Positions 41,101-56,100 of a stretch of 64,000 nt of DNA are shown piece after piece. Below the pieces are notes generated by a model. The model worked only from the letters and a program-made list of their open reading frames with translations. It was not told where the DNA came from and did no database searches. The stretch's first letter is position 1. Every line of letters begins with the position of its first letter. Location: NCBI GenBank assembly GCA_949152475.1, contig OX424564.1, forward strand, positions 37,074,165 to 37,138,164, written 5' to 3'. The DNA comes from Terebella lapidaria (lineage: Eukaryota; Annelida; Polychaeta; Terebellida; Terebellidae). The position numbers and the translations under genes were made by a program.

Positions 41101-44100
41101 GTTTACCATTGGGAACATGTCTGGTTTATTTTGAATATTATTTCAGGAAAGAAATGCTGTATGACAATTGCACAACTTAGATGAACAGTGTACGCTTTTG
41201 TTCGCTAAATTAGATTTATTTATAAACATGACAGAGCCACCCCAGCAAGTGTGAAAACCAGCTGACTGAAGTACATACTTGACAAAACTATGCATAATTT
41301 GCAAATAAATTTTGTCCAGTGGTCACACGATTTTAAAGTTGTGGTCGCCAAGGTATGATAAAAGTGCATGCTTGATGTCATCTACATGATATAAACAAGA
41401 AGTCACGACATCATTTTCCAGTGAAGAGACAAGGATGTGCTAAGGATGATTTTTATGACAAATTTTACCTCAGTACTGTAGAAACACAAGCCTATATTTT
41501 TTTTTTGAAGCAATCAATGTTGACAAGCACCCTCCAGATTCTACCCAATCACATCAAATGATCCAGTCGACACTTACCGGGTGCCGTGGGTAACCCAGGT
41601 GGGTAGTACTGGGGCAGGCCGAAGGGTGGGTAGCCTGGGTAACCACTGACCGGGACCCCTCCTGGGCCCCCAAGCCCCCCACCAGGGCCCCCTCCTAGCA
41701 GATTGTTGATGGACATCGGTCAACGTGGCTAATCCTCTTTTAGAGGAGATCTGAGGTCAATCGTCATTTGCATCGCAGCTGATATCCCAGAAAAATGTAT
41801 CCACCAACGTGTGATTTCACTGAAGAAACGTCTGTATCCAAATAGTAAAATATATGTGTATCCTCAGAAGTGAATTTTGGAAGAGTATGAAGCGATAGTA
41901 AGTAGTCGAAGCTTAGTTGACCCGTGGGTCACCAGTGCTCAAACACACGTCCCAGGATGATGTTGTCAGCTACCATCTCTGTTAGCCCCGACTTGAACAA
42001 ACAAATCATTCCGTGCTCAGAAATCATCTGTTGATTGTGCCCAAAATAGCCGATTAATATGGCCCTGTATTGAGGAAGCTTTCTAAGCTATTGATCAAAC
42101 GAACAACTCAAGCCTTCAGGCCACTCAGTAGATATGACACATGTATTCGAGGTAAAGGTTTCCAGTGGCCATGTTCACATTAGCCAATCAGAGCGGTCAA
42201 GTCGTTCTAACAACGATTTATTCACAATCAGATGGTCTGGTTTCACGGAGCGCGGACACTTCAAGGCTGCGGGTCCCTTGTGCTCACTCAGCGGCTGGAC
42301 AGACGAGGGTGCTCAGTCACAATGTATCGGGCCTGACAGCGAATCCATTTAATATAGCACCCGACGATAAATCATCTGCTGGAGTGATCTTGAACCAAGA
42401 TGGCCCCTAAATGTCCTCGAGTGATCGACGCACATCGGGTCCAAGTCACACATAAATGTCAGTGTGACAGTTAGCGCCACTAACGGCTCTGTGAGTTGGG
42501 GGAGGGAGAGGCACCAGGTTGGTTTTTGTGTTTACTTCTGGGAAAGCCAGCAAGTTACGAGTAGGTCCAGTTTGTTGACAAGCGTGTATGTCATCTCCGT
42601 TAGATCACAGGTGGCCTTTGTGTGCGGCTGACAGAGCAACGGTTCACAAGGTCATGGCTCCCTCACTGCCGTATTGTCCAAGGCAGTCACTGGAACATGA
42701 CGTGGCAGCATAAATATCCTAAGCATAAGTATCCTTTCGCAACATGTGCCTAATTGTGAACATCTATGGCTTGAAACGGTTCATCAAAGGTGTTCTTTGT
42801 TCAGTGTCAAAGCGCAGGCAGGGGCCGTGAGAGACGATAGAACCACCGTCGGGTATCAGCGGAGATCAAGAGTGTCTCGCGAGGGCCATAGTCAGCTCAC
42901 TCGAGGGAGGGTCCACGGCGTCTCAGCGGGTCACAAGGGTCGCGGTGCTGGCGTCTTGCCTCACAGACTGTGGGAGGTCATCAACTTGTAACACCGGCTC
43001 CCAGTGATGGCGTCCGTCTCTGGTCTCCTATCAGAGCATTCGCTAATGTTGTTCTTGGCAGTCAGAACACGGTCTACACTTGTGCTCACGTTCACGCTTT
43101 GCTGAGGTGGTGTTTGCATCAAATCCACTGTTTACCAACCTAAGCTCTCCTAGAAGCAATAGAGATCCACCTCTTGTGAACTAAAACTCGTAAAAGACAG
43201 CCCTGTATGATACAGCAATGATACGTACATGTAGAGTATCCGTCCAGGAAATCTCTCATTCTGACTCACAACTTGTCGTGTTTTGCCACTGTTTGTTGAT
43301 CTGCGTGGTTCCATGCAGGCGTGATGGCCCAAATTGACAGCGGCACTTGATAAAATCCACAGGAGCCCTCCAAAAACTGTTTGGACTTACCAAGTAATCC
43401 ACTAGAATCCACGGCAACCAAGTTTGTTGAAGGGGGATGGTTGTGTTGCGTAATACAAAGTGGTCGTTGTTTAGATGCTGGTGTACTGCTGCAAGTAGGT
43501 GTGGGCCTGTATCAGATGCTGTTACTCTGCTGCTGGCCTGGAGGTTTCCATAGTCACCCTGCTGATGTAGCTTTATCCCCATCAACCACATAGATATCAC
43601 ACGGCTGGGTTATCGCCCGGGTTATCTGGCAGGTCACAACCACTCAATCACACGGCACACGCTTCCTACTCAGACGATTTATCCACTCACTGCTGAGCTA
43701 CACACAAACACGCCGCGGCGGCTATCCTGATTACTGCACACTGGTGTTCACGGTGTTTACGATCCCGCCACGGTTCTCCGTCATCCCTGGAGCATCACGT
43801 GTAAACACACCGTGCTGAACGGTGCACTCACTGCATCAGTTACCACTGAATCCAGCCATTAATTCACACACAAAAGCGGCTGATAGTCGACTAGACCTCG
43901 TGTGACACCTCGATCTGAGGCATGTTTGTCTGGCGCACGATGCACTTGATCAATACTGTGTGTGAGACTCGCCTCTGCCTGCCCCTCCGTCCGTCCGTCC
44001 ATCCATCAGTCAGCAATGCTAGGTACATCTGTTAAAGCTGTCAATAATCCGGTGGCCGGGATGACTGTGATTATGACGCTGGCTGTTATGATAGGACAGA

Positions 44101-47100
44101 GAGGGGTGTCGGTTTACTCCAAATATCCCAGTGAGCCAGTCACGCAGGGAGACGGCACGAACAGACCTAGATCCCTGACCCTGAATCCGACACGCTGCCA
44201 GCCCGAGGTTCTACCACAGCAGCCCGCAGACTACTACGCTAAAAGCTTACTCAACGAGCCTCGTAATTCCCAGTCTGGGCACTCGCTTGCAAGGGGAAAA
44301 GGGCCAGTCGTAAAGGAGCCGATAAAAACTCCCATCTTTGCAAAGTTGACCTGTGTCAATCCACCGCGGTAAATGAGCCTCGCTCACGAGGGCAAGCTCT
44401 CCTAGCTTGGCTCCCTCATGGACGGAGGGAGGAGAGACCCTGCTGTGTTTTATGTGATGACCTGAGGACCTTGGTAAAGCCCTAGGGGTGACAAGATGCT
44501 GGGTTTTGGCCTGTGACAGTGACCTGCGGGCCGTAGCTTCTGATCTCCTGGGGTGGAGGTCACTGCAGAGGTCGTGGGGGTTCCCTGGCGGGTCAGACGG
44601 GTCACAGCGGGCAGCACAATCAGCAACGGAACTCAGCAATCTACAGCTGGGGTCTGGCAGTGTAATAACACTCTGCTAGGCTGCCCTATAGTGTAGTGGC
44701 AGCGGCTGGAAGCTAGAACCTCGCACCTGGTTCATCATACACAGAGAGATAATGAATATTATACTGGGCATGTATTACCAGAAAGGATGCATGCTCCTGT
44801 ACAACATGGACTTCTGATGCTTGAGAATGCCAGAAGTCTCTGAACGTGTAGTTGGGAATGACCTTTGACTCAGTGATGGACATGGTCCCGCAACATTAAT
44901 TTTGTTCTGTTCAGGTAATGACCACTGTCAGCTGAAAACATTGTGTGTGTGTGTGTGGCAAGGGGGGGGGGGGGGGGGATGTTGTGTTAATGATGCATGA
45001 TGAACTACCAGCACATGAAATCACATCAGGTCTCTAGCAATCCTATCCCTTTCTCCCATCACTCACTCACACCAAGAGTTTATTTTTATCCAGAATTAGA
45101 TTCATGTACTGAATTTCTCGTCCCTTTTCCCTCCTTTTTGTAGCCGTCTAAGCACAAATCTTCCCGTGTTTCCCTGAAGTGTTTTACTTTTGTTCTTTTT
45201 GGTTGTGTCACTCCCTTCCCCCCATCCAGAGCACGGTTTTCATGTGGGCAATGCCAGTAACACTGTGTGAACGTGTGAGGTCTTCAGGGCCTTTCCCTCC
45301 CCCAGTCCTCCACACTTCTCTCAGCCTCTCCCTCAAGCTCATTCTCACCACAACCTATTACAACATCCAAAATCAATAAAGTGCTTGATGCTGGATCGGA
45401 CAAGCCGGTAGATCCGACAAGAACTCCCTCCCCTTCCTCCCGGCTCCCAGGGACTCTCACAGTATGCTACTGTGGGCTGCTAATGCTTGCCAATTACCAT
45501 GCCTTTTTAATATCGTGGACCGGTATTCCCCACCCTTCCACAGAAGTGAATGCAGAATTCCGTTCACGTGCGGTGGATAGTGACAACGTCGATCCCTAGT
45601 GCCCCCTGTCCCTGTCATGTCACCATGGCGACTAGAACAGGGCCGCCGCCCAGAGGCACCCATCAATGCTTCCATCTTCTCACCAGGACAGGGGCCGCGA
45701 CCTTGCATTTGACCTTCGACCTTGTCTTGGAGTCTTGAATGAGGCCATTAGTGCCTGTGTCAGGCACACATGACAACCTGGTTGTGTGTGGGTCTGGGGG
45801 ACGGGGAGAAGGTGGGAGAGGTGAGGTAGGAAGGGAAGGGAAGGGAGAGGGATGAAAGCATTGTGTTTTGTGCAGACTATTTGGTGTGATTTTCAAGTGA
45901 TACAATAGCTCATTCTCTCCATGACTTGTTCCATAATATTATGAAAATACTGCGAACAAAGCAAATTAGATGATTTACAAATTAATATCATATTACAGAA
46001 GGTATTACAGTACATGCTATGTTACATAATGATGCTCAGAAAAAAATCTGTCAAAATCTAATAATGAAATATGATGATGAGACCTCGGATTCATTTTGTA
46101 GTAAATGATTATGAAATACAAATTACAGAACTTGTTGTATAGCAAAGTACAGTGTATATTCATGTCTTCTATTCATGTTAATGATGATATTTAGAAGACC
46201 TCCATGTTAACAATGAGCACAGTATCAACAAAAACATCATCTCATTTCTAACACAACAAATTACTTTTTCTGTAAACCACATGTTTTTCACCCCAATCAG
46301 ACTAATGTTGTCAATTAGGTGCCTCAAAGATGCTGACCAGACAATAGAAGAGACAGGCTGACCTTCTAGGTTCAGAGGTCTCGGCTTTGAGTCATCAATC
46401 ATCCGCGGGACTGGCAGAGGTCAAAACAACACAAACCAGGAGCAATTCCTACTCGTGAACTGACCACAAATAACCAATGTCTTTAACCTTTGCCCAACAA
46501 CCAATACCTCATCTTAGTCAGGACTGTTTTGGGGAATTGTCCTTGGGACTTTTACAGACATTCCATGTACTGTATGGTATATCAGCACACTGTACAAGTT
46601 GATGCCTAGAGTGGATAATCTACAATGCCTAGGGGGAACAGGTTAATGAGTTCCCAGTGCAGTTCTAAAATGTTCCCAGATCAATATCACCGCATAGATC
46701 CCAGGACCTCACGTGACACCACTCAATATTTCAACAATTTTTTTCCTGAGGCGGCCTAATCTCAGATGCACAAGTGCTACTACCTCGACTGAAATCCTGA
46801 GCAAAAATCTGGCCGTCTCTCCTCCGAATGCAATTGCCATATTTGATCCCTCACCGTGACCCTACACCCCACATATTCCCTATCCCTACAGTCAATAGCC
46901 AGAGTTCCTCCCTCAGCAAGCCCTGGCCAAGGTGAGGAGAGGCCGCAGGCTCCAGCTCGGGAGTCCAAGACCAGATAATAACACATGACCTCCCACTTGA
47001 CACCTCAATAAATTACGGCTCCTGTGAGCCTTGGGGGAGTCTGGGAGAGGTGGAATTGGGGTCAGGTCAAAGGTCAACCATTGATTTCTGGTGACGGAGT

Positions 47101-50100
47101 GGAAATGTCAGAGCTGGCCTCCAGCGATCAGCAGAGGTGAGGGCTTTTAGAGCTGGCGGCCACAGACACAGAACTGAAGCGTCCTTAGTGGAGGGGTCCT
47201 TCAGGTCGTGGTTGTAAAGCGGGAGGAGGGATATGTATGGCAGGAGATCCACCAGGTCACAGGAAGCCCAGAAATAGATGGGAATGGATTGACGGAAGGT
47301 ATGGTGCATATGACAGGAAGTGTGGGCATGAAGAGGCGCCACTATTATTCCACTGTGGCTAACAAAAGCTGAAATATGATACGTTGTTGTAAATGATGAT
47401 TTGCACCATGAATGCTGATTAGTTCAGTATGACTGCCCACCCTGGTGGCCGTCTGTCCTGCTGTCTGCCCTGATGACCGTCTGCCCTGATGACTATCTGC
47501 CCTGATGACCGTCTGCCCTGATGACTATCTGCCCTGATGACCGTCTGCCCTGATGACCGTCTATCCCATGACTGTCTGCCCTGATGACCGTCTGCCCTGA
47601 TGACCGTCTATCCCATGACTGTCTGCCCTGATGACCGTCTGCCCTGATGGCCGTCTGCCCTGATGGCCGTCTGCCCTGATGACCGTCTGCCCTGATGACC
47701 GTCTGCCCAGATGACCGTCTGCCCTGATGACCGTCTGGCCTGACGACAGTCTGCCCTGATGATTGCCCACCCTGATGACCGTCTGCCCTGATGACCATCT
47801 GCCCTGATGATTGCCCACCCTGTTCCTTCACATCATGTAAAATGGTATGATCAAAGACTCGTTCATGGAATCAACAAGGAGAATCTCCTGGTGGGCAGCC
47901 ACATTATCACCTTGGAAACATGGGGATGGGAGTTGAGCTCCTTCGATTGACCTTGCGCGGGGACATCATATTTCTGCGGTTTGGGTTACTCTGTGTTTAA
48001 CCAAGGCTAGAACAGACTGACAAACGTCCCTACTCTGCTCAATATTCCATCTGCTTCGTGCCGGTGACAAGCCCGATGCACAAGATGGCGCAGTACATGT
48101 AAACATGCAGCAATATTACCAAGGCCAATGCACACAAATTGATTCCATGAGATTTGACGGGTTATCAGCTTTCCAGTGGAGAACCCTTGTCATCTTCAAC
48201 AAAATCCTCCATAAACCAGAAGTCTTTATCACATTTCATGCTGGTAACTAAATTTAGTCTCCTTCATTTCCAGGACAGTTCTGATCTCCACCCCTTGGTA
48301 CATGTAGCCCCACCCCCAACCCCAAATGCTACCTTCCATCCCCCCCCCACCCCACAGACTTACACCCACCCCACAATCCACATCCTGAAATCCACTCAAA
48401 TCTACCCTGCACTGAAACAGGCGCAGACAAATACCCAATAAACCAGGACCACAGATCAATACCGAATCCCGAGATATAAGCTTTCCTGGATGTCGCCCCG
48501 GCAAACAAAGAACAACCCCCCACATACACTCCCCCACACCTTCCTCTCCTGTCCCTGCCTCCATCCATTCTCCACATTAATTTGTACTGATCAGGTCCCA
48601 GTTCCACGACCCCAGTTACACACACGCCCCCAATCATGTCGACGTGGACGCAATCACCACCCGTAGCAACCACGATGTGCCAAAAACCCGGAGCCTTTGA
48701 CAAAAGGGGCAAGTTTCAAGTCGCGCAGTTTTACAGAAACATTGTGGGAAAGGTCAGTGCTTGAAGAGTCTCTGACTTTGGGAGCGTAGAAGACGGAGTG
48801 ATGACCTGCGAGTCTCAATCGATGGGACACCATGGTCTCCACCTAATTACTCCCTAGGTGGCGCTAGTTGTGGTCTCGGGAACGGAGACGGGAAGTGAGT
48901 GGTGCCGATGTGTGCGGTAGGGAAGGAGGGGGGTATGACGGCCGTGTAAGGTGATATATTGGCACTTACGACACAGCCTCCTACAATATATGGCCTCCAG
49001 GAACAAAGGACGCTGATCCTTCGGAGCTCAAACTGGATAGAACGTTAACTTGTGATCTTCTAGATTTTTACATCCTCCCTGTTGGGTCTGAGATTTAATC
49101 ATTCAAGTTCTCCTTCAAAACCATTAGCAGATTAGTCACACAAATGCATGAATGAAATGCACAATGATTTTTTGATTGCCTACTATCATGACTCGAGGTA
49201 ATTCACTAGATCATGAATGGATTATGAAAAACTTCTGAGCTGCACTTCCGATAGAATCTAATATGTCATTTACACTTCTTTAGTAATTTCTAATATATCA
49301 GTCAATCCTGGCAACTACACCCAAGCTCCTGAGCTTGCTAACACCCCAAGAACGGTGGAGGGTACTGATCGAGCGATCTATTTCTGACAAACGCCCGGCT
49401 CTAGCGTCCCCTGACCTTTCTGACAGCTCGGCTGTAATTTACTCTAATGGAGGCCGGGAGACCAGCGCGTCAGGAGTGGCTCTCTGCTCGGAATTTGTTT
49501 CCGCTGGTCCCGGCTATGGCCCCCGACATTTATTGAGAGAGGTTCCTGGATACAGAGGAAGTGGTTGCCCCATAAACACGACCTATTCACCTCCTTCAAC
49601 TGAAACACATGTGTCTGTTTTCCTGGAGTGCATGTTAGTTAGCAAGCCACTCTGTGCAGATGTTAGTCTGGTTGCATCAGATATGTTGCTAAGCATTCAC
49701 CAACTTTGATTCACCAACACACAAAACATATATATGTCCATAATTTATAATTTGTCTCACAATTCAAACAGAACAAAGATTGATGGTTCAAAATGCCATC
49801 TGGTGAATGAAAAAACACAAGTAGACCACTCACAAGATGGCAGCACTGTTCTGCATGCCATGTTCAGTGATGACGAGAGGAAAATCATAATGCTCAGTAC
49901 AAACACCGTCTGTGGACTCCATTCTTGGTATATATTTGCCTGTAGCAGGTGTATTACTGTAGGTGTTCTACATGATAATGCGCTCTCTCATGAAATCTTC
50001 GGTACTTCACCTTGGAACTGGTTAGAATATAACTCTGATCCAGTTATCCGTGTTGGAACTAACTTTCCTTTATTTGTTCTATATTCAGACAGTGACTACA

Positions 50101-53100
50101 TGTATGAGACTGACCGACAGTGTGTCTCGTGTATCATATACATTGAATCTCTGATACTGGCCTGACATGTGTCATTTATTGCAGACTGTGACACTGACAA
50201 ACACTGACATTCTGACACTGACCTGGCAAGTGTCGCTCTATTTCCGCATGATCTTACACTGACAGAAACTAACAATCTGACACTGACATTGACAGACACT
50301 GAAATTCTGACACTGACATGTGTCATTCAATCTCGTCATGCTCTTACACTGACAGACACTGACATTGACATTGACAGACACTTGACATTCTGACACTGAC
50401 ACTCTGACACCAATACTGACATTGCCAGACAATTGACATTCTGACAATGACACTCTGACACCAATACTGACATTGACAGACACTTGACATTCTGACACCG
50501 ACCTGGCAAGTGTCGCTCTATTTCCGCGTGCTCTTACACTGACAGAAACTAACAATCTGACAATGACATTGACAGACACTGAAATTCTGACACTGACCTG
50601 TGTCATTCAATCACCTCATGCTCTTACACTGACAGACATGACACTGACATCGACAGACACTTGACATTCTGACACTGACACTCTGACACCAATACTGACA
50701 TTGACAGACACAGACACCTGACATTCTGACACTGACACTCTGACACTGACCTGGCGTGTGTCGCTCGCTCTCCTCGTGTTCTGACATGGACTCAACATCG
50801 ACGTCGACCGACGTACACCCGCTGTCAGACTCGCTGACCTGGCTGCAGCGAGCTTTCTCCGGCTGCGATTCTTCATAGTCCTGGTCCTGGGGAAAAATGT
50901 CAGAAGCTTACATTCAACGATTCACTGTCAACCAAGAGACTTGCCTTTACCAAGTATTCAGCTGTACTTGCAAAATACACATCGTTTTGTATACACCTGG
51001 TACATACCAATATTGTTACCAAGTGAATAATTGTAACCCTGGGTAATACATGTAAATGTAAATTGAACAACAACCAGTCATGACTCACAACTTTTCTGGA
51101 AAACACACCAGAAGCATGTGCTATTATCCACAGACGAACGCACAGACGAACACAAACAGTCAAACACCATTCAAACCATGGTTTTACATGTTTACCTGAA
51201 AGAGCTGATCCACAATAACTTGATGGAGGTTTATATTCCCCATCGGTCAGCCTCTATGTGTATTGGTCAGTGCTTTAGTTGAATCATGTTATCCTCTATA
51301 ATTTTCCTGCACCTGATATAATCATAATTTTTCAGCATGGTCATATTTGTCGAGCCATCTCCCAATAACAAGTCTATAACTTGCCATTTATTAGTCCACT
51401 CCGTTGATTCGCATGAGAAGTTGGTTCAGGAAATCAAAGTTTTATTCTGTGCCTTATACGATATGGTACGGTATCCTCTTTTCATAAATATGGCACATGA
51501 AGCAAAGCCAATTCCTGGTCGGGTTATGACGGGCATGACAGTCATCAAAAATAGTCCGGTATTTTTTCGTGCACTTTCATCTTAGGCTAAAAGCATTGTG
51601 TTTGCTGAAACAAGTGACTGTGGCTGATGTGATGTCAGTAGGCAGGACATCCCCAAAAAAAACGAGCGAGATAAAAATATGAAAATGCACAAAGTGTCTT
51701 TTCATGACGCTCAGTTTTTTTTTGTGCATGTGAGAAAGAATGAGAAAGCTGAGTGCACCTAGGTTAATTCTTTCCCCTGCTCAACACTGAAACTGCTATC
51801 TTCCTCCAGGTTCAGACAGAAAAATTTCGAGAAAATATTTCTGCATTTTTCCATGAACTGCGGAAGTTGTAATTCTCGATAAGCAAATGGCCCAGTTTTT
51901 CCTCTACATGAATTCAGGGGCCTATACATGTATAATTGCCTCTTGTCTGTCACTATCAGAGTCTATTCAGGTCATCCGGATTAAAAACTTGTCAGTTTTC
52001 ATCACGATTATTAGAATACACGCATTAGATGTACATCATATTTGTACGTTCTATGCAAGGACATCAATCATGCTTCGCTATTCATCACATTTCTTATCTT
52101 GATCCATCATTATAAATGTCCTCTTCATATTTAACGATTAAATTTCACATCCTTGATCAAGTTGATCCTATGCAATTTCATAAATGCTTCAGATTGAGTT
52201 CCTCATTAAGTCAGCATGTGTTCAAAGTGTTATATAGTATCACTGATTTACTCCGGCAGAGAATGTGAAGTATACGCAGAGTATCATGGAGAAACACCCA
52301 CTTCCCAAGTTACATTTAAACCGTTGTAAGTTCAAAGCGCTATTATCATACGACAAGGCGTGTCAACGTTTGCATTGGTAACATTATGCCGCAACCAACA
52401 CATACACACGCACACATGCATACGTATGCACAGATATTTTTTTAGCCTTTTTTTTCTCGCATTGACTACACACAATCGAGAGCCAACAGCCGATGAAAAA
52501 ACTAACTACAGGTGTAGTAACAGAAGAAAAATGTCAAAAAGACGAAAATAGACCAAAGGACAGACAAAACCGAGGATAAAAACTGGGTCAGAAATTGAAG
52601 TTTCACGCGGGCACGCTGCCGAAGCACCAGTTAGTACTGGCGGGCGTGCGAGCAGACAGACCTTCGATTGAAGATACAATGTCAGGAATCCACCTACGCC
52701 TGGCCTGTCCGTGCACCCGGCCATGGCCATAGCGACAAACAAGTGGCCTCGGCTGCTATCAGGCATACAGTGGGGTGTTAACAGCCAGCAGTGCTTCGTG
52801 TGTATACATAGCTCGTTAACACCTTGATCGAAATGATCACTGCATGTCCACGTGCTGGTGTTTTTTCCCTGTTTTTTTCTTTCCCCCCCCCCCCCCCCCC
52901 TTCTTTCAGTCAATCTGGCGCTTGCTTTAGAATGAGGCCATTGATTATTTCCTGAATGACATGCAAAACAAACTTGTCTATCTGTATTGTCATCCTTGTT
53001 CCATGCTGTTCCAAGTGATGAGTTTGTCTGCTATGACAAGTCTGTACGGGTCACAACGGTAACGGTACACTTCCCCATCTCGGCATTGATGCAGGATCCA

Positions 53101-56100
53101 AGGACTGGCATCGGTGCTGACTGAGTTTACTACTGCATTCTGACTGATCTCGGGGTATGGAGGCCACGCCATTGATAATTTTTTTAATGTACATGGATGC
53201 GATAGATTATGATTTTCCATGAGTACATATACTCAGTACTCTTAAAAGATTCATTACTATACAAGAATATTTTCTGTCCCTACTAAGTATGCTATTGAAG
53301 TGCAGATCAATAAATATCACCGGTAAATTGAGTACAGTGCATCTGGGCTATAAACAAACTTATTAAAGCTTTCCTGGAAGAAATGGCATCAAAAATAGTT
53401 ACAACTGTGGTTAGCAAATCTTTCCAAACGACATAATAAAATCTGAACTCCGAAAAACAAGAGCATCAACATGATCAAGATAGGAGTAAATGTTCAGCAA
53501 TTTTCTTCCCAACAGATGGCAGCACAATTTACAGCTGATAATGCTTAGTGTAGATCTGACTCCCTAGGTGGCAGCACTACTTCTAGTAATACTCGGACAA
53601 AAAAAACTTGGCAGCCGTAAGAATTTTGGCGAGGCAAAACTGCGTGAGAAAGTAGAGTCATTCTCCAACTGAAGTCGTATGTCATCCTTGCTCGTGACTT
53701 AATTACTAGTATAGTATTTTTTTCCTAACAAAGCGCCACGGCAATTGTACTTTAGCCTAGTTGTCTGCGTCATGCTCATAATTTATCTGAAACTGACAAT
53801 TGCAAATTTATACTAGTATTATCATCAGGATGGTTTTAGATCTAGTTGTTTTGTTGTGGGTTTCCCATCAATTGTTTCTCAGTTACCATTGAAGTCATTG
53901 TCGTTTACTAGACACTAAGCAGAATTAAGTACTTCAGGCGAAATCCTACCAAGTTTTGCCACCATGGACCATGTAGCCTATAGATATCAGAGTCAGCAGT
54001 TTCAATATATACGATATATGACGAGGGGTAAAAACATTTTGATGGTATCAAACATGATGTTCATGTACATCACATGGTATTAGTCAGGCAATATTCCGGT
54101 TTGTGAATTTACTAGCAGACCTACTTCATCAAAGTTGTAGGTATTGTTACAAATGATGTATATGCACGTGATGCATATAAGTACTCAAACATGGTAAAGT
54201 GCCAGAATTCTTTCCGGTGATGGGGTTGTTGGCAAATACCACAAGTACACGATTTTTCAAAGAAAACATTATTTATACATGTCTTATACAAATAAATTTT
54301 GTTCAACAGCCTTCAATACTTGTGGTGCAATCTTCAATGCTGGAGTTCTGTTTTCAACATAACTGCAAAAATTGTGATACCATAACATTCCTGGAAGACA
54401 AAAACTTCCCACATGTCGATAACAATCACCGCATCTCAAATATCCAGTGAGCAAACCATGAAAACACAAGACAATCTCTGCTATGTTATTAGTACTCACA
54501 GGGCATCAAAAACCGGCATCATCCCCAACACAGAGTTTTCTTTCCCATGATAAACATGATAAAAAAAAGTATCATTGTAGTATTTTTCTTGAAATGGAGT
54601 TTGTCAAAAGTAATGTGATTTGTTGACTACAGATGGACAGTGACCGAGACAACAGTTTTCGGACAAATCGATTCTACAAGTGCAGGTTGTTGTCCTGTCA
54701 TGAACAAATTTCTTGGTGTATTTCTAATGGGACACCCTCAAGAACTGCTGGTATTTGACGAATTTTTCTTTTGTTAAAATCTGTTTGTAGGATGAGACAA
54801 ATATCTGGACTGGAGTGCACTGCCGAGAAATGACAGGGATCAAAACATTCGTAAATCCGCGATCCACCAGCTTTTCGCGAACAGCTGCCACTTGAAAAAT
54901 GTCCAGACCGCTTCCGCAAACGGTCAATTCCACCTGACCAGAAAACTACAACAGAGGCCCCTGGATCCCAAACTACGCCGTTTAGAATACTCGCGGCAGA
55001 GGCAACATTCTTGTTGTAGTAGAGCATGATCATGGAAATTTTCTGCAAAAACCTGCTTCATACATTGTATTGAACCCATCACTTGCATGCACGATCATCG
55101 TAAGTACTTGAAATGACGTTGCTCATTGTGCATGTTCATGCTTCAACAGGTAACAAGCAGCATTGTCTCTATTGATATGCAATTATGCATACATGATGAA
55201 GTGGGACCTGCTTTCGAGGCCACCTGCAAGAAAATGTCCACATGTAAGTCCCTAGAAATGCTAAAGGTAGCTCACTAATCACAGTTTGGGGAACGATCAG
55301 TTTCCATATAAACTAGACGTCAAGGCCTAAAGATGCCTTGGAGGCATTTCGGTGTGATGAATAATTTATAATACTAGATATCGACGAAAATGAAAAATGT
55401 CGACAAATTTCGGGTCAAGGTCAAAGTTAATCCATAATACCCCTTAGACATGTTTGTCTAGGGCGACGAGTCCGAAAGTAACGTCCGTTTCGCTCTACGA
55501 CGCACCGTTTCCGAGATATCGACGAAAACGAAAAATGCCGACTCGGCAAAAAAATTTCGGGTCAAAGTTCATCCATAATACCCCTTAGACATGTTTGTCT
55601 AGTGCGACGAGTCCGAAAATAACGTCCGTTTCGCTCTACGACGCAACGTTTCCGAGATATCGACGAAAACGAAAAATGGCGACTCGGCAAAAAAATTTCG
55701 AGTCAAGGTCAAAGTTCATCCATAATACCCCTTAGACATGTTTGTCTAGTGCGACGAGTCCGAAAATAACGTCCGTTTCGCTCTACGACGCACCGTTTCC
55801 GAGATATCGAAGAAAACGAAAAATGCCGACTCGGCAAAAAAATTTCGGGTCAAGGTCAAAGTTCATCCATAATACCCCTTAGACATATTTGTCTAGTGCG
55901 ACGAGCCCGAAAATAACGTCCGTTTCGCTCTACGACGCACCGTTTCCGAGATAACGACGAAAACGAAAAATGCCGACTCGGCAAAAAAATTTCGGGTCAA
56001 GGTCAAAGTTCATCAATAATACCCCTTAGACATGTTTGTCTAGTGCGACGAGTCCGAAAATAACGTCCGTTTCGCTCTACGTCGCACCGTTTCCGAGATA

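Noticed and set aside
47493-47831. 112-codon minus-strand frame with repeating QTVIRADGHQGR
   Set aside because: It is a product of the 16-bp minisatellite.
50096-50876. Overlapping minus-strand frames rich in Val, Ser and Cys
   Set aside because: They are translations of the TGACACTGACA minisatellite, and only the 50751-50886 part is a plausible exon.
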